Source of the DNA: Chlamydiales bacterium | Lineage (GTDB): Bacteria; Chlamydiota; Chlamydiia; Chlamydiales; JARBTQ01 | Direction of reading: 5' to 3' | Length of the DNA: 64,000 nt | Assembly (NCBI GenBank): GCA_029240075.1 | Contig: JARBTQ010000004.1 | Span: forward strand, 1-64,000 | Shown here: positions 1 to 8,146 of the stretch, in pieces | Layout of the letters: each line of letters begins with the position of its first letter | Position numbering within the stretch: position 1 is the first letter of the stretch | Position numbers and translations under genes: made by a program | The notes under the pieces: model-generated | Databases searched by the model: none | The model's input: the letters and a program-made list of their open reading frames with translations, nothing else | Told to the model about the DNA's origin: nothing

Positions 1-329
1 CTACATAGAGAAGGAAAGACATTGACCATACGGTCTACTTTTTCAGGAGGTACAAGCTTTCTAAAAGCGGGACGATGACCTGATTGGGCCCCTTGTTTTC
101 TACCAGTAGGCTTTTTAACAATCGTTTTTTGATTAGAAACTTGAGAAGGTGGTTGAGAACTGTTTTTAGAGCTAGTGTTGAGCTTTTCTCTAAGTTTCTT
201 GTTTTCTTTTTGCAATTGCTCAATGGTTAACAGAAGACTTTAGATTTAGCTATAAGCATAAGCGAGTTGCCTTTCAAGCACATTTACTCGGCATTCTAAT
301 TCTCTACAGCGTTGCTCTCATGTATTCAT
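1..329 (-). pseudogene. 5' remnant of an IS66-family transposase gene, running off the window start
   Basis: Read on the minus strand from the ATG at 329-327, one frame gives an IS66-type N-terminus: a leucine-rich helix (ECRVNVLERQLAYAY), then TIEQLQKENKKLREKLNT, SSKNSSQPPSQ, KKPTGRKQGAQSGHR and LVPPEKVDRMV. The order of coiled-coil helix, 'KNSSQPPS' linker, basic 'GRKxGxQxGH' and 'xPxEKVD' is the signature of IS66 transposase N-termini. In-frame stops occur at 320-318, 248-246 and 242-240, so the start of the gene is broken. The reading frame is open from 239 to the window edge. No terminal inverted repeat can be identified because the element is cut off. It is probably a dead insertion sequence; a programmed bypass of three stops is very unlikely. 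Confidence 0.8.
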
Positions 330-642
330 TTCATCACCAGTATAAAATAAAGTCAGACAGAATCTTAGTATCAGGGTTTCTCAAAATATTAATAAATAAA
401 AACTTACACCATCTCCTGTATAATGTATTTAATGTATAAACCTTTCACTTTATCGAGTCTAATACCCCTGAACAGCTACACTTTTTTTAATGCTTAATAA
501 TAAATAGAAAAACATATTCTAATTTTCATTAAAATGTCATTATACCTTATGAGTTGCTGCAATACAAGTTCCACATTGCTAATTATTTAGAAGGCAATAT
601 CTCGCAGCTCTCGATCGTTGTTTATTCAACCTCTTTAACATC

Positions 643-698
643 GTTACTTGCGGTGATTCGACAGACCTTTGCGAAACAAGTTTGAAAAGAGATCTATT
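643..698 (+). repeat. dispersed palindromic repeat, copy 1
   Basis: These 56 bases match the inner part of the two inverted repeats at 34561-34635 and 41127-41201, with mismatches at roughly one base in six. The core is AGACCTTTGCGAAAC ... GTTTGAAAAGAGATCT, which can fold back on itself. Its orientation is the same as the 34.6-kb copy. It lies between an IS66 remnant and a hypothetical gene. Confidence 0.7.
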
Positions 699-749
699 GC
701 TAAACAAGATGTTTATGTAAAAAATATCTGAGTCTTTTCTGAGAATTTA

Positions 750-778
750 TTGATCCTGATTAGTTTATACTGTATAAA
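750..778 (+). promoter_or_regulatory. candidate sigma-70-type promoter
   Basis: A TTGATC hexamer at 750-755 is separated by 17 bases from TATAAA at 773-778, about 33 bases before the start codon at 812. Spacing and consensus match are good, but AT-rich DNA gives many such matches by chance. Confidence 0.3.
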
Positions 779-811
779 GGTTGTATATTTATAAGTTTAA
801 GGATTGTTTTA

Positions 812-1813
812 ATGCTTCAAATTAAATACAAATTTTTACAAATAAGCGTAGTGATTTTTTTTCTGTTAGCATCTTGCTTGTCTTATAGCATTAGTTACGC
901 TGATCTATTACCTCAATCGAATGAAACTATTCAAAAACAAAATGAACCAGAGTACCCACCACAAGAACCCTATTTCTTAAAACCTTTAGAAATTAGTGAG
1001 ATTAAAAATTCTTCTGTCTTTTATAACAGTATAGTAGGGAAAGATCATTTTTTAGTTCGTAAAATGATAGAGCAGATCAATAGTCGGGTGCTTAAGGCTC
1101 AAAATAAGATCTACCCTATTTCTTATTTTTTGCCAGGAGTACAATTAAAAAGTGTAAAGTTTAAAAACGTTTATAACAAGTTACCCAACTTTCATCCTAT
1201 TTGTAATAGTGAAGATGAAGCCTTTGCTATAGGTAAAATGGGGGATCATGGAATAAATTACGAGCAGGTTATAGCTGCTTTGGAAGTTATATCTTCTTAT
1301 CCCAAGCAAGGCGTCATGACTGAAATAGGGGAAAAGCTTTACAAAATTAACTTAGATGATGTTCAAAGTCTAGAAAAAAAGAGGTTAATAAGCTCAATAA
1401 AGGTGATTTTGGATAGGGGGGATACTCCTTATCAGATAGATTGGAATCAATTGCCAAATTGGAAGAAACGTGTCATTAAACATGTTCCTAAGTTTAAATT
1501 ATCTCACAGCTTCGATATTGAAAAAAGGGCAGGTGAAAAATTTCCACCTATTAACTTAGAAGAATTAACCCATTATACAAGTAAAAGAGGCTTTCAAGTA
1601 GGGGGATGGTTCATTATTACTAAGACAGATCGTTGGTCTTATAGATCAATTGAATTTTCAGATAAAAGTTATGAAAGGAATCAAAAAGTTCTTAGAAAAC
1701 AAGCTCTCAGACTACGTAAAATCCTGAAAAAGCTTATGAAAACAGATGAACGAATACTAGCAACAAGTTCAGCTTCTTTAAAAAAAGTTCATGCGATATG
1801 GCAAATTCCATAA
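812..1813 (+). CDS. hypothetical secreted protein or lipoprotein
   Basis: I do not recognise this 333-residue protein. It begins with a basic stretch and a hydrophobic segment (about residues 8-30) consistent with a Sec signal peptide. The stretch LLASC near residue 22 fits a lipobox, so it could be a lipoprotein; cleavage further along near SYA is the alternative. After a proline-rich linker (EPEYPPQEPYF) the rest is mixed alpha/beta with a basic C-terminus (repeated K/R around residues 285-315). An AAGGA sequence about 8 bases upstream supports the start. It stands alone with its own candidate promoter. No catalytic motif is visible. It presumably acts in the envelope or outside the cell. 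Confidence 0.75.
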   Translation: MLQIKYKFLQISVVIFFLLASCLSYSISYADLLPQSNETIQKQNEPEYPPQEPYFLKPLEISEIKNSSVFYNSIVGKDHFLVRKMIEQINSRVLKAQNKIYPISYFLPGVQLKSVKFKNVYNKLPNFHPICNSEDEAFAIGKMGDHGINYEQVIAALEVISSYPKQGVMTEIGEKLYKINLDDVQSLEKKRLISSIKVILDRGDTPYQIDWNQLPNWKKRVIKHVPKFKLSHSFDIEKRAGEKFPPINLEELTHYTSKRGFQVGGWFIITKTDRWSYRSIEFSDKSYERNQKVLRKQALRLRKILKKLMKTDERILATSSASLKKVHAIWQIP

Positions 1814-1979
1814 ATTTCATATAGACTTGATAGGTGCTCGCAAAATCATTTCACCCTAAATATTTGCTGGTATTAATTTATTAAAAAAATATGAGCAAAT
1901 ATTATGTATTACATGTACATATAATATCCTTTTTATTATCTTCTGCAATTTTTTACGAACTATAGATGAGGTTTAAAGC

Positions 1980-3605
1980 ATGCTGATAGGCAATCAGAGC
2001 CCTTTAGCTATAATTGATGGGCAATATAACTTAAGTACACAGAAAAAAAATTTAAATATTATAAAAAGAACGAAGCTTAAAAAAGTTGTTACAAAGGCTA
2101 TTGAATTTGCGGAAAATCCACAACTAGCAGAGGCATATACTAATTTAAATAATATTTGCAATCCAGGACACTGGCTAGGTAAAAAGATTAAAAAGAAAGA
2201 TCAGGATCTATCGTTTGCACAATATGAAAGGCTTGTGAATGATGCTATAATTACTCGCCAAAAACTGAGTCCTCCCTTTAATGGTTTTTTTTCTAAAGAA
2301 GCGCAAGGGTGTGTATTACTGCCATCAGTAAAGTCATGTTCGAAGAGTGCATTGTGCGCTAAGTTGGCAAAGAAATTCTATCTTATCCCAGGACAAATAC
2401 TAGTGGATACAGAAGGAAAGCATGGAATTGTTATGGGAATGACCGAGGAACATGGTTTACGACTTCTCTATAAAGATGAAAAATCTGATTCTACATCATT
2501 TTTTTTGCAAATTTATAAAGAAGTTGAGGATTGTAAAAGTTGGAAAGATGTAAATAAGTTGGGATTTAAGGTTTTAGTAAATCCTAAAGATTTAGAAGCT
2601 TATAAAAATGATAACACTATAGATAACCCTTTTCAGCAAGGTTCAAATTCAGAAAAAAACTTACAAGCCCAGAATCTATCCAGACAAGATAACACGTTGA
2701 ATACTATAGCAGCTGAAGCTAAGAATGGGCCGCAACTCCTAGAATTGAAGAATAAGAGAGCTCAATCTGATAGTTTTTTAACTATAAATGCTCCTATACC
2801 CCCTTATATATCAAGTAAGCTGCCTAGTGAAATACCAATGAATACACCTATTCCTTTACTAGACCAAATGATTCTACGGCTTCAACCTTCTGTAGATAGA
2901 TTAGTATTGGATGGCAATAAAATGCAGAATATTAGGCATATCTATGTAACAGCAGAGAATTTTATTGATTTAGTTAGATTAGCAGATAGAGCAATGAGTA
3001 ACCAACTAGGTTATTTTTTGTTAAAAGAGTGTAATTACCGGCTCTTCCGTATGATAGATCCATTAAATGTTATTGATATCTATTATGAGAACTCTGGAAA
3101 GGCTTTCTCATTCTCTAAAATTATTGCAGAGCGGTATGTCCTTAATCAAAGAGATAAAATTGAAAATAGGCTACTAAATCTTCCATACAATTTTTGTACG
3201 GAGGAGTTTGTTAATGCTGCTAGTAGCTTCATAACCGAATTTGAATTTTCAGAAGAAATAAGATTTCAACTCGTTAAAAATTACACCTATATGATTCAAA
3301 AAGAGCCATCTTCAAATGAAGGTCTGGCTATACCAAAGTTCTCTAAAGAAAATTCTACAGGTGATTTTCAGCAAAATAGTACCCAGATACGAGCTTGTGG
3401 ACTTAATGATGATTTAACTGATTGGGATAGTGATTCTACTCTTTTGTCTTATGATACGGATGAAAGATGGTTGCTAGAGAGTTTTTCTCAAGATGAATTT
3501 GATCGCAATGATTCTAAAAAAGAAACGGACCTTTTGGAATCAGAAAAGGAGGATGCTAGTCCTACGCTAGCTAAGAAGCTCAAAACAACTGCTGTTAGAC
3601 CTTAA
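1980..3605 (+). CDS. hypothetical protein with a BTB/BACK-like helical segment; effector candidate
   Basis: This 541-residue protein has no overall match I can name. Around residues 315-420 it has a helical stretch resembling the end of a BTB/POZ domain and the following BACK-like helices: VTAENFIDLVRLADRAM, then LKECNYRLF, then IDPLNVIDIYYENSG, then IIAERYVLNQ. That is the usual pattern of '(V/I)T.EN...LL.LAD', '..C..(F/Y)L', 'N.L.(I/L)...A'. BTB and F-box proteins are known to be greatly expanded in amoeba-associated chlamydiae, where they are thought to act on host cullin ubiquitin ligases. The N-terminal half is lysine-rich with no named domain. The C-terminus is very acidic (about 470-530) and ends in a basic patch (KKLK). 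No signal peptide is seen. A GATGAGG Shine-Dalgarno sequence supports the start. The BTB assignment is an inference from pattern. Confidence 0.6.
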   Translation: MLIGNQSPLAIIDGQYNLSTQKKNLNIIKRTKLKKVVTKAIEFAENPQLAEAYTNLNNICNPGHWLGKKIKKKDQDLSFAQYERLVNDAIITRQKLSPPFNGFFSKEAQGCVLLPSVKSCSKSALCAKLAKKFYLIPGQILVDTEGKHGIVMGMTEEHGLRLLYKDEKSDSTSFFLQIYKEVEDCKSWKDVNKLGFKVLVNPKDLEAYKNDNTIDNPFQQGSNSEKNLQAQNLSRQDNTLNTIAAEAKNGPQLLELKNKRAQSDSFLTINAPIPPYISSKLPSEIPMNTPIPLLDQMILRLQPSVDRLVLDGNKMQNIRHIYVTAENFIDLVRLADRAMSNQLGYFLLKECNYRLFRMIDPLNVIDIYYENSGKAFSFSKIIAERYVLNQRDKIENRLLNLPYNFCTEEFVNAASSFITEFEFSEEIRFQLVKNYTYMIQKEPSSNEGLAIPKFSKENSTGDFQQNSTQIRACGLNDDLTDWDSDSTLLSYDTDERWLLESFSQDEFDRNDSKKETDLLESEKEDASPTLAKKLKTTAVRP

Positions 3606-3952
3606 ATGGTTAAAATAGGAGTCTTTTCTGATTCTTACTAGTTTAGGAATAATTGTTCCTCTGCTAAGGATTTAATCTGGACTGTTGGTGCAATAAGGGC
3701 TTAAGGCAAGTAATACTATTAAAATAGCGCTTTTAAAGTCGATTTAAGACTAAAGTATTAAAAGTCAAAATTCTTTTCGCAGTCGTAAGATCTGGAAAGT
3801 TTATTAAAGTTGCTATCATACTTTCTAGAATGGTAGACTAGATTTCTTGCATAATTATTTATCAATAGCATTGCTAGGCCTCTGCAAAAAAAACTGCAAG
3901 AGGTCTATGCTATTGTACAATCAAAATACTCAAAAGTATAAAGCAACTCATT
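3606..3952. other. intergenic region with an imperfect palindrome
   Basis: There are 347 bases between the BTB-like gene and SNF2 helicase 1. I see no coding frame. The only structure is the long imperfect palindrome at 3863-3915, which ends 37 bases before the helicase start codon. Confidence 0.5.
3863..3915. repeat. imperfect inverted repeat, divergent member of the dispersed palindrome family
   Basis: The arms are CAATAGCA...AGGCCTCTGCA and TGCAAGAGGTCTATGCTATTG around an A-rich loop, with a few unpaired bases in the left arm. The inner arms (AGGCCTCTGCA / AAGAGGTCT) resemble the other palindromes in this window. It may act as a terminator for the upstream gene or affect the 5' leader of the helicase transcript. 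Confidence 0.6.
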
Positions 3953-6724
3953 ATGCCTCCTGAGATCGTATATCAAATAGAAACTTCCCATAAAGAATTG
4001 CCTGGAACCTTAGTGATTAGAGTGGAAGTGGTTGATCATATCAAACCAGTTTTAACTAATACGAGCTCCTCTAAAAATTATAGTAAAGAGCAACTAATGA
4101 AATTGGCTACTGAGAGTGACAAAGAAGCTCTGAAAGATCTTTGCCTTATCGTAGCTAAACAATCACGCATGACTCATAAAGCTGAACATTACGATTATAT
4201 TGTAGTCCCAAATAAAGGTAGTTTAGAGCTTTTAAAAACTTTAGCAGCCACAGGCAAGCTCTATAGCGATAATAAAAAATTGGTGTGCGATTTCTTTAAA
4301 CCGGCCCCTTTAAAGTGTATTTTAAACCTTATACAACGTGATCCTTTAGTTTTTGAAATTAAAGGTTGTTTAGAATTAAGGCAAGGAGATGTGGCCCTGG
4401 ACGATTGTCATTATCTAGGTAAGGGGGAGTCTCCTTGGTTTATTCAAGGGATGTTATTGCGTACTTTATCTGATGATTTGCAATGGGAATGGTTAGAGGT
4501 TTTATTAAGTGTTGAAGCTCGAAAATGGGACCAAAGTAAAGTTGAGCGCTATTTAGAACAATATGAAGATGAAAAAGAATCCATAGGTTATCAACTGATC
4601 ATTTCGGAAGATGCTGAACGTTTCCTTCATGCAGCTCCTCAAATTTTACCTAAATTAATTTTAAAAGACCGAGTAGGGGCCAGTGCAGACCTATGGATTC
4701 AGTATAGTCCTAACGAAAGTATCGCTTTACATGATCCCTCCTCAGCTATCCAAGATCGGCAAGGTAAGGTTCGTTTCCGTAGACAACGCGATAAAGAACT
4801 GGAGTGGGAAAAAGATCTTTTAGAAACAGATTATACTAAGAAGTTAGTTGGAAACTCCCATTACTACTGCCCCGTAAATAAAGTAGGGAAAAGCTTAGCA
4901 TTTCTTTTGGAGATAGGTTGGACCATCTTTGACTTTCAAGGCAATCGTGTATGGCATCCGCAATTGGCACAACTTAGCTTTAAAGCTGACTCTGGTAACA
5001 TTACCGCAGTAGGAGAAGTTGATTATGCTGAGTTTAAGGCTGACCTTAAATCAGTAGTAGGAGCTTTTAACCGACGAGAAGCATTTGTTAACTTAAGCCC
5101 AGGTCATGTTGGATTGTTGCCTGAGTGGAGTACTCAGCAGGTGGGCGAACTGGCTGCAGGTGAATTTACCGAAAAGGGAATCAGACTTAAAAAAAATCGT
5201 TTTGCAATTTTACAACAATGGTCACAGGGTCATGCTAAAATAACGGAAGATCTAGAGATAGCTCAACTTCGTCAAGGATTGATAGAATTTAAAGGACTAG
5301 AAGAGATACTTCCTCTGGAAAATTTCCAAGCTAAGCTCCGTTCTTATCAGCAGGAGGGAGTGAACTGGCTTCATTTTCTGAAAAAATTTGGTTTTCAAGG
5401 AATTTTAGCAGATGATATGGGATTAGGTAAAACTGTCCAAGTCCTAGCTTTCCTTTCAAGAGCGCAAACAGAAGAGGAAATAGCTCTTATTGTAGTCCCT
5501 ACGTCCCTTATTTTTAATTGGAAAAGAGAATTTGAAAAGTTTTTACCATCTCATAAGATCCTTATTCACCATGGCCCTAGTCGGTACTCTAAAATAGAAG
5601 GATTTAAAGGGTATAATATTGTTTTGACTTCCTATACTACTTTGCGGATCGACTTACCCTTATTTAAGAAATTAGCGTTTACATATATTATTCTGGATGA
5701 AGCACAAGCAATTAAAAATCCTGAAACTCAGATAGCACAAGCTGTTTGCGAGATCGAAGCCCCTTTTCGATTATCAATTACTGGAACACCTATTGAAAAT
5801 AGCATTCAAGACTTATGGTCTCAGTTTCATTTTTTAATGCCCGACTTATTGGAGAGTCGCGAAGAGTTTTTAGCACAAGCGCAAGCCGCTATGTCTGATA
5901 GTCGTTATACTCAACAGATTAAGCAGCGCGTGAAACCTTTTATCTTAAGGCGACGTAAGCAAGATGTTGCTAAAGATTTACCAGCTAAATTGGAGCAAGA
6001 AATTTTAGTTCCCATGGAGGACTCACAGCAGCGACTATACGAACAATTACTTACTACAGCACGCAATAAATTGCTTGTAAAAGAGGGGGAACATGGGGTT
6101 ACACAGCAACGCATGGCTGTCCTAGAAGCTATACTCCGATTACGCCAAATTTGTTGCCATCCCAAATTGGCCATGAGCGTCCTACAGGAAGAGGATTCCG
6201 AGGTGATGGAAGACTTTGTTTCAGCCAAATTTAACCGTATATGCGAGGATATCGTGACGGTTGTAGAAGAGGGGCGTAAAGTCCTCGTATATAGCCAATT
6301 TACTCAATTCTTAAAGTTGATAGGGGCTGAGCTTGTTCATCTAAAATTACCTTATGCTTACTTAGATGGGCAAACAGCTAATCGCGAAGAGGTCGTTCAA
6401 AGGTTTCAAACAGACCCTGAAATTAAAATATTTTTAATCAGTCTTAAAGCAGGTGGTGTTGGTCTTAACCTGACAGCAGCTGAATATGTCTTTATATGTG
6501 ACCCTTGGTGGAATGTTGCAGCAGAAAATCAAGCAATCGATCGTGCACACCGCATAGGGCAGCAACATACAGTCATTGCTCGCCGTTATATTACAATGGA
6601 GAGTATTGAGGAGAAGATCCTTAAACTGAAACAAGCTAAAGTCGGCTTGGCAGAGGATATTATAGATGAAGCTGGTGAGGGAAAAGGTTTAACTTTTGCC
6701 GATCTCCAATTTTTGCTGAAATGA
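3953..6724 (+). CDS. SNF2/SWI2-family DNA-dependent ATPase (helicase 1)
   Basis: This 923-residue member of superfamily 2 would translocate on DNA with ATP and remodel DNA-protein complexes. The N-terminal ~440 residues form the bacterial SNF2-associated region and show no SWIM zinc finger, unlike the other two copies in this window. The ATPase core starts near residue 450 (LRSYQQEGVNWL). It has Walker A ADDMGLGKT (about 486), motif II DEAQ in place of DEAH (ILDEAQAIKNP), motif III SITGTPIENS, motif V SLKAGGVGLNLT and motif VI AIDRAHRIGQ. All catalytic motifs are intact. The ATG at 3953 has no clear Shine-Dalgarno sequence. Chlamydiae typically keep two SNF2 genes; here there are three. The gene stands alone, followed by prs. 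Confidence 0.93.
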   Translation: MPPEIVYQIETSHKELPGTLVIRVEVVDHIKPVLTNTSSSKNYSKEQLMKLATESDKEALKDLCLIVAKQSRMTHKAEHYDYIVVPNKGSLELLKTLAATGKLYSDNKKLVCDFFKPAPLKCILNLIQRDPLVFEIKGCLELRQGDVALDDCHYLGKGESPWFIQGMLLRTLSDDLQWEWLEVLLSVEARKWDQSKVERYLEQYEDEKESIGYQLIISEDAERFLHAAPQILPKLILKDRVGASADLWIQYSPNESIALHDPSSAIQDRQGKVRFRRQRDKELEWEKDLLETDYTKKLVGNSHYYCPVNKVGKSLAFLLEIGWTIFDFQGNRVWHPQLAQLSFKADSGNITAVGEVDYAEFKADLKSVVGAFNRREAFVNLSPGHVGLLPEWSTQQVGELAAGEFTEKGIRLKKNRFAILQQWSQGHAKITEDLEIAQLRQGLIEFKGLEEILPLENFQAKLRSYQQEGVNWLHFLKKFGFQGILADDMGLGKTVQVLAFLSRAQTEEEIALIVVPTSLIFNWKREFEKFLPSHKILIHHGPSRYSKIEGFKGYNIVLTSYTTLRIDLPLFKKLAFTYIILDEAQAIKNPETQIAQAVCEIEAPFRLSITGTPIENSIQDLWSQFHFLMPDLLESREEFLAQAQAAMSDSRYTQQIKQRVKPFILRRRKQDVAKDLPAKLEQEILVPMEDSQQRLYEQLLTTARNKLLVKEGEHGVTQQRMAVLEAILRLRQICCHPKLAMSVLQEEDSEVMEDFVSAKFNRICEDIVTVVEEGRKVLVYSQFTQFLKLIGAELVHLKLPYAYLDGQTANREEVVQRFQTDPEIKIFLISLKAGGVGLNLTAAEYVFICDPWWNVAAENQAIDRAHRIGQQHTVIARRYITMESIEEKILKLKQAKVGLAEDIIDEAGEGKGLTFADLQFLLK

Positions 6725-6899
6725 TTTTTTATTAAAAATATATCAGCGATTATAACTTTTTTTCATATTTATGATATGAGATAAGGCCCTTCTCAAATAT
6801 CCTTTTCTAATAATCAGGTTTACGCTATTGTCTAGGTCTTTTTGAGCTTTTTAAAGAGTCAAAGAGATCTACCAACTTGAATTTTAAGGTGTTACTGTT

Positions 6900-8021
6900 A
6901 TGTTACAACGAATTCTAGCGTTTTTTCTACCATTGATCACTTTTAGCATGATTTTTCTTTCAGCAGGACATTTAATCGCTTGTTCCTGTAATGAAGAGGT
7001 CCAAACGCAAAAGAAGTTGCCCTTTTTGTTATTTGCCGGCAATGCTTCCAAACCCTTGGCAGAAGCTATTGCCTCGGAGTTAAAGATCCCCTTGGCTGAT
7101 GCTGCTATTAGCAAATTCAATGATGGAGAAATTAGCATCACCATCAATGAAAATGTTCGTAACCGCAATGTGTATATTATCCAATCTACATGTCGTAGTG
7201 AAACCAATAGTGTGAATGACAACTTGATGGAACTTTACTTGACAATTCGCGCGTTAAAACGAGCTTCTGCTAAGTCTGTAATTGCGGTTATCCCTTATTA
7301 TGGTTATGGAAGACAAGACCGCAAAACCAAGCCGCGTGTTCCCATTTCGGCCTCTGATGTCGCTATGCTTATCGAAGGAGCTGGGGCAGATCGTGTCGTA
7401 GCTATCGATCTTCATGCAGGTCAAATTCAAGGATTCTTCCGTGATATTCCAGTAGACAACCTGTATTCGACGACAGTGTTCCTTCCTTATTTTGCAAAGT
7501 TATCTTTACAAAATCCAGTTGTCGTTTCTCCTGATGCTGGTGGTGTTGAAAGGGCCAAAAAGTTTAGAGAAGGATTAGCACGACACGGAGTTGATGCAGG
7601 CTTAGCTATAATAGTCAAGCAGAGGGCAAAAGCTGGTGTTGTCGAAAGTATGAACCTAGTGGGGGATGTCAAAGGTTGCGATGTTATTATTTGCGACGAT
7701 ATTTGCGATACTGCAGGAACCCTTGTAAAAGCGGCCGAAGAATTAAAAGCATTTGGAGCTCGCCGTGTTTACGCATGCATTACACACCCTGTATTTTCGC
7801 AACAGGCGTTACAAAAAATAGCCCAATCCCAATTTACTGAAGTGGTTATATCGGATACCATCCCTCTTCTACAACTCATACCAGATAACATTACACAACT
7901 TTCAATGGCTCCTCTGCTAGCAAAAGCTATCTGCTGTGTGCAAACAGGGCAATCTATTGCCGATCTCTTCAATGGAGATCCCTCAAAAATAGCCGCACAA
8001 AAACAGTGCTGTTATCACTAA
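6900..8021 (+). CDS. prs: ribose-phosphate pyrophosphokinase (PRPP synthetase) with an N-terminal signal-peptide-like extension
   Basis: The enzyme makes 5-phosphoribosyl-1-pyrophosphate from ribose 5-phosphate and ATP for nucleotide, histidine and NAD synthesis. The core from about residue 40 has the family hallmarks: KFNDGEISITINENVR, the flexible-loop YYGYGRQDRK, DLHAGQIQGFF, SPDAGGVERAKKF, and the PRPP-binding loop VIICDDICDTAGT. The oddity is the first ~33 residues: a hydrophobic stretch followed by HLIACSC, which fits a lipoprotein signal peptide and lipobox (L-I-A-C). Normal Prs is cytoplasmic and about 310-320 residues. The ATG at 6900 has an AAGG upstream. A TTG at 7017 just before the conserved core could start a normal-length enzyme but has no well-placed ribosome-binding site. 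The gene is followed by a strong terminator. Confidence 0.93.
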   Translation: MLQRILAFFLPLITFSMIFLSAGHLIACSCNEEVQTQKKLPFLLFAGNASKPLAEAIASELKIPLADAAISKFNDGEISITINENVRNRNVYIIQSTCRSETNSVNDNLMELYLTIRALKRASAKSVIAVIPYYGYGRQDRKTKPRVPISASDVAMLIEGAGADRVVAIDLHAGQIQGFFRDIPVDNLYSTTVFLPYFAKLSLQNPVVVSPDAGGVERAKKFREGLARHGVDAGLAIIVKQRAKAGVVESMNLVGDVKGCDVIICDDICDTAGTLVKAAEELKAFGARRVYACITHPVFSQQALQKIAQSQFTEVVISDTIPLLQLIPDNITQLSMAPLLAKAICCVQTGQSIADLFNGDPSKIAAQKQCCYH

Positions 8022-8030
8022 TTTTTATTC

Positions 8031-8078
8031 CAATTCAAACTAATTTTGAATAAATTAGTTTGAATTGTTTTATTTTAT
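8031..8078 (+). terminator. rho-independent terminator after prs
   Basis: A perfect 14-bp stem (CAATTCAAACTAAT at 8031-8044 with its complement at 8054-8067) and a 9-base loop are followed by TTTTATTTTAT. It starts ten bases after the prs stop codon. Confidence 0.8.
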
Positions 8079-8146
8079 ACCTGTATTTTTAAGTATATTC
8101 TATATTATTCCTTTTTTTAATATAATAAATAATTTAAGAAAGGTAT

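Larger units (their letters stand above)
330..811. other. intergenic region with a palindromic repeat and a candidate promoter
   Basis: This 480-base stretch separates the transposase remnant from the first intact gene. No open frame with a ribosome-binding site is visible. It holds one copy of the dispersed palindromic repeat (643-698) and a promoter-like pair of hexamers at 750-778. The rest is AT-rich with no recognisable feature. Confidence 0.5.

Noticed and set aside
5911-6228. 105-residue minus-strand ORF inside SNF2 helicase 1
   Set aside because: Antisense to conserved helicase motifs with no independent signal.
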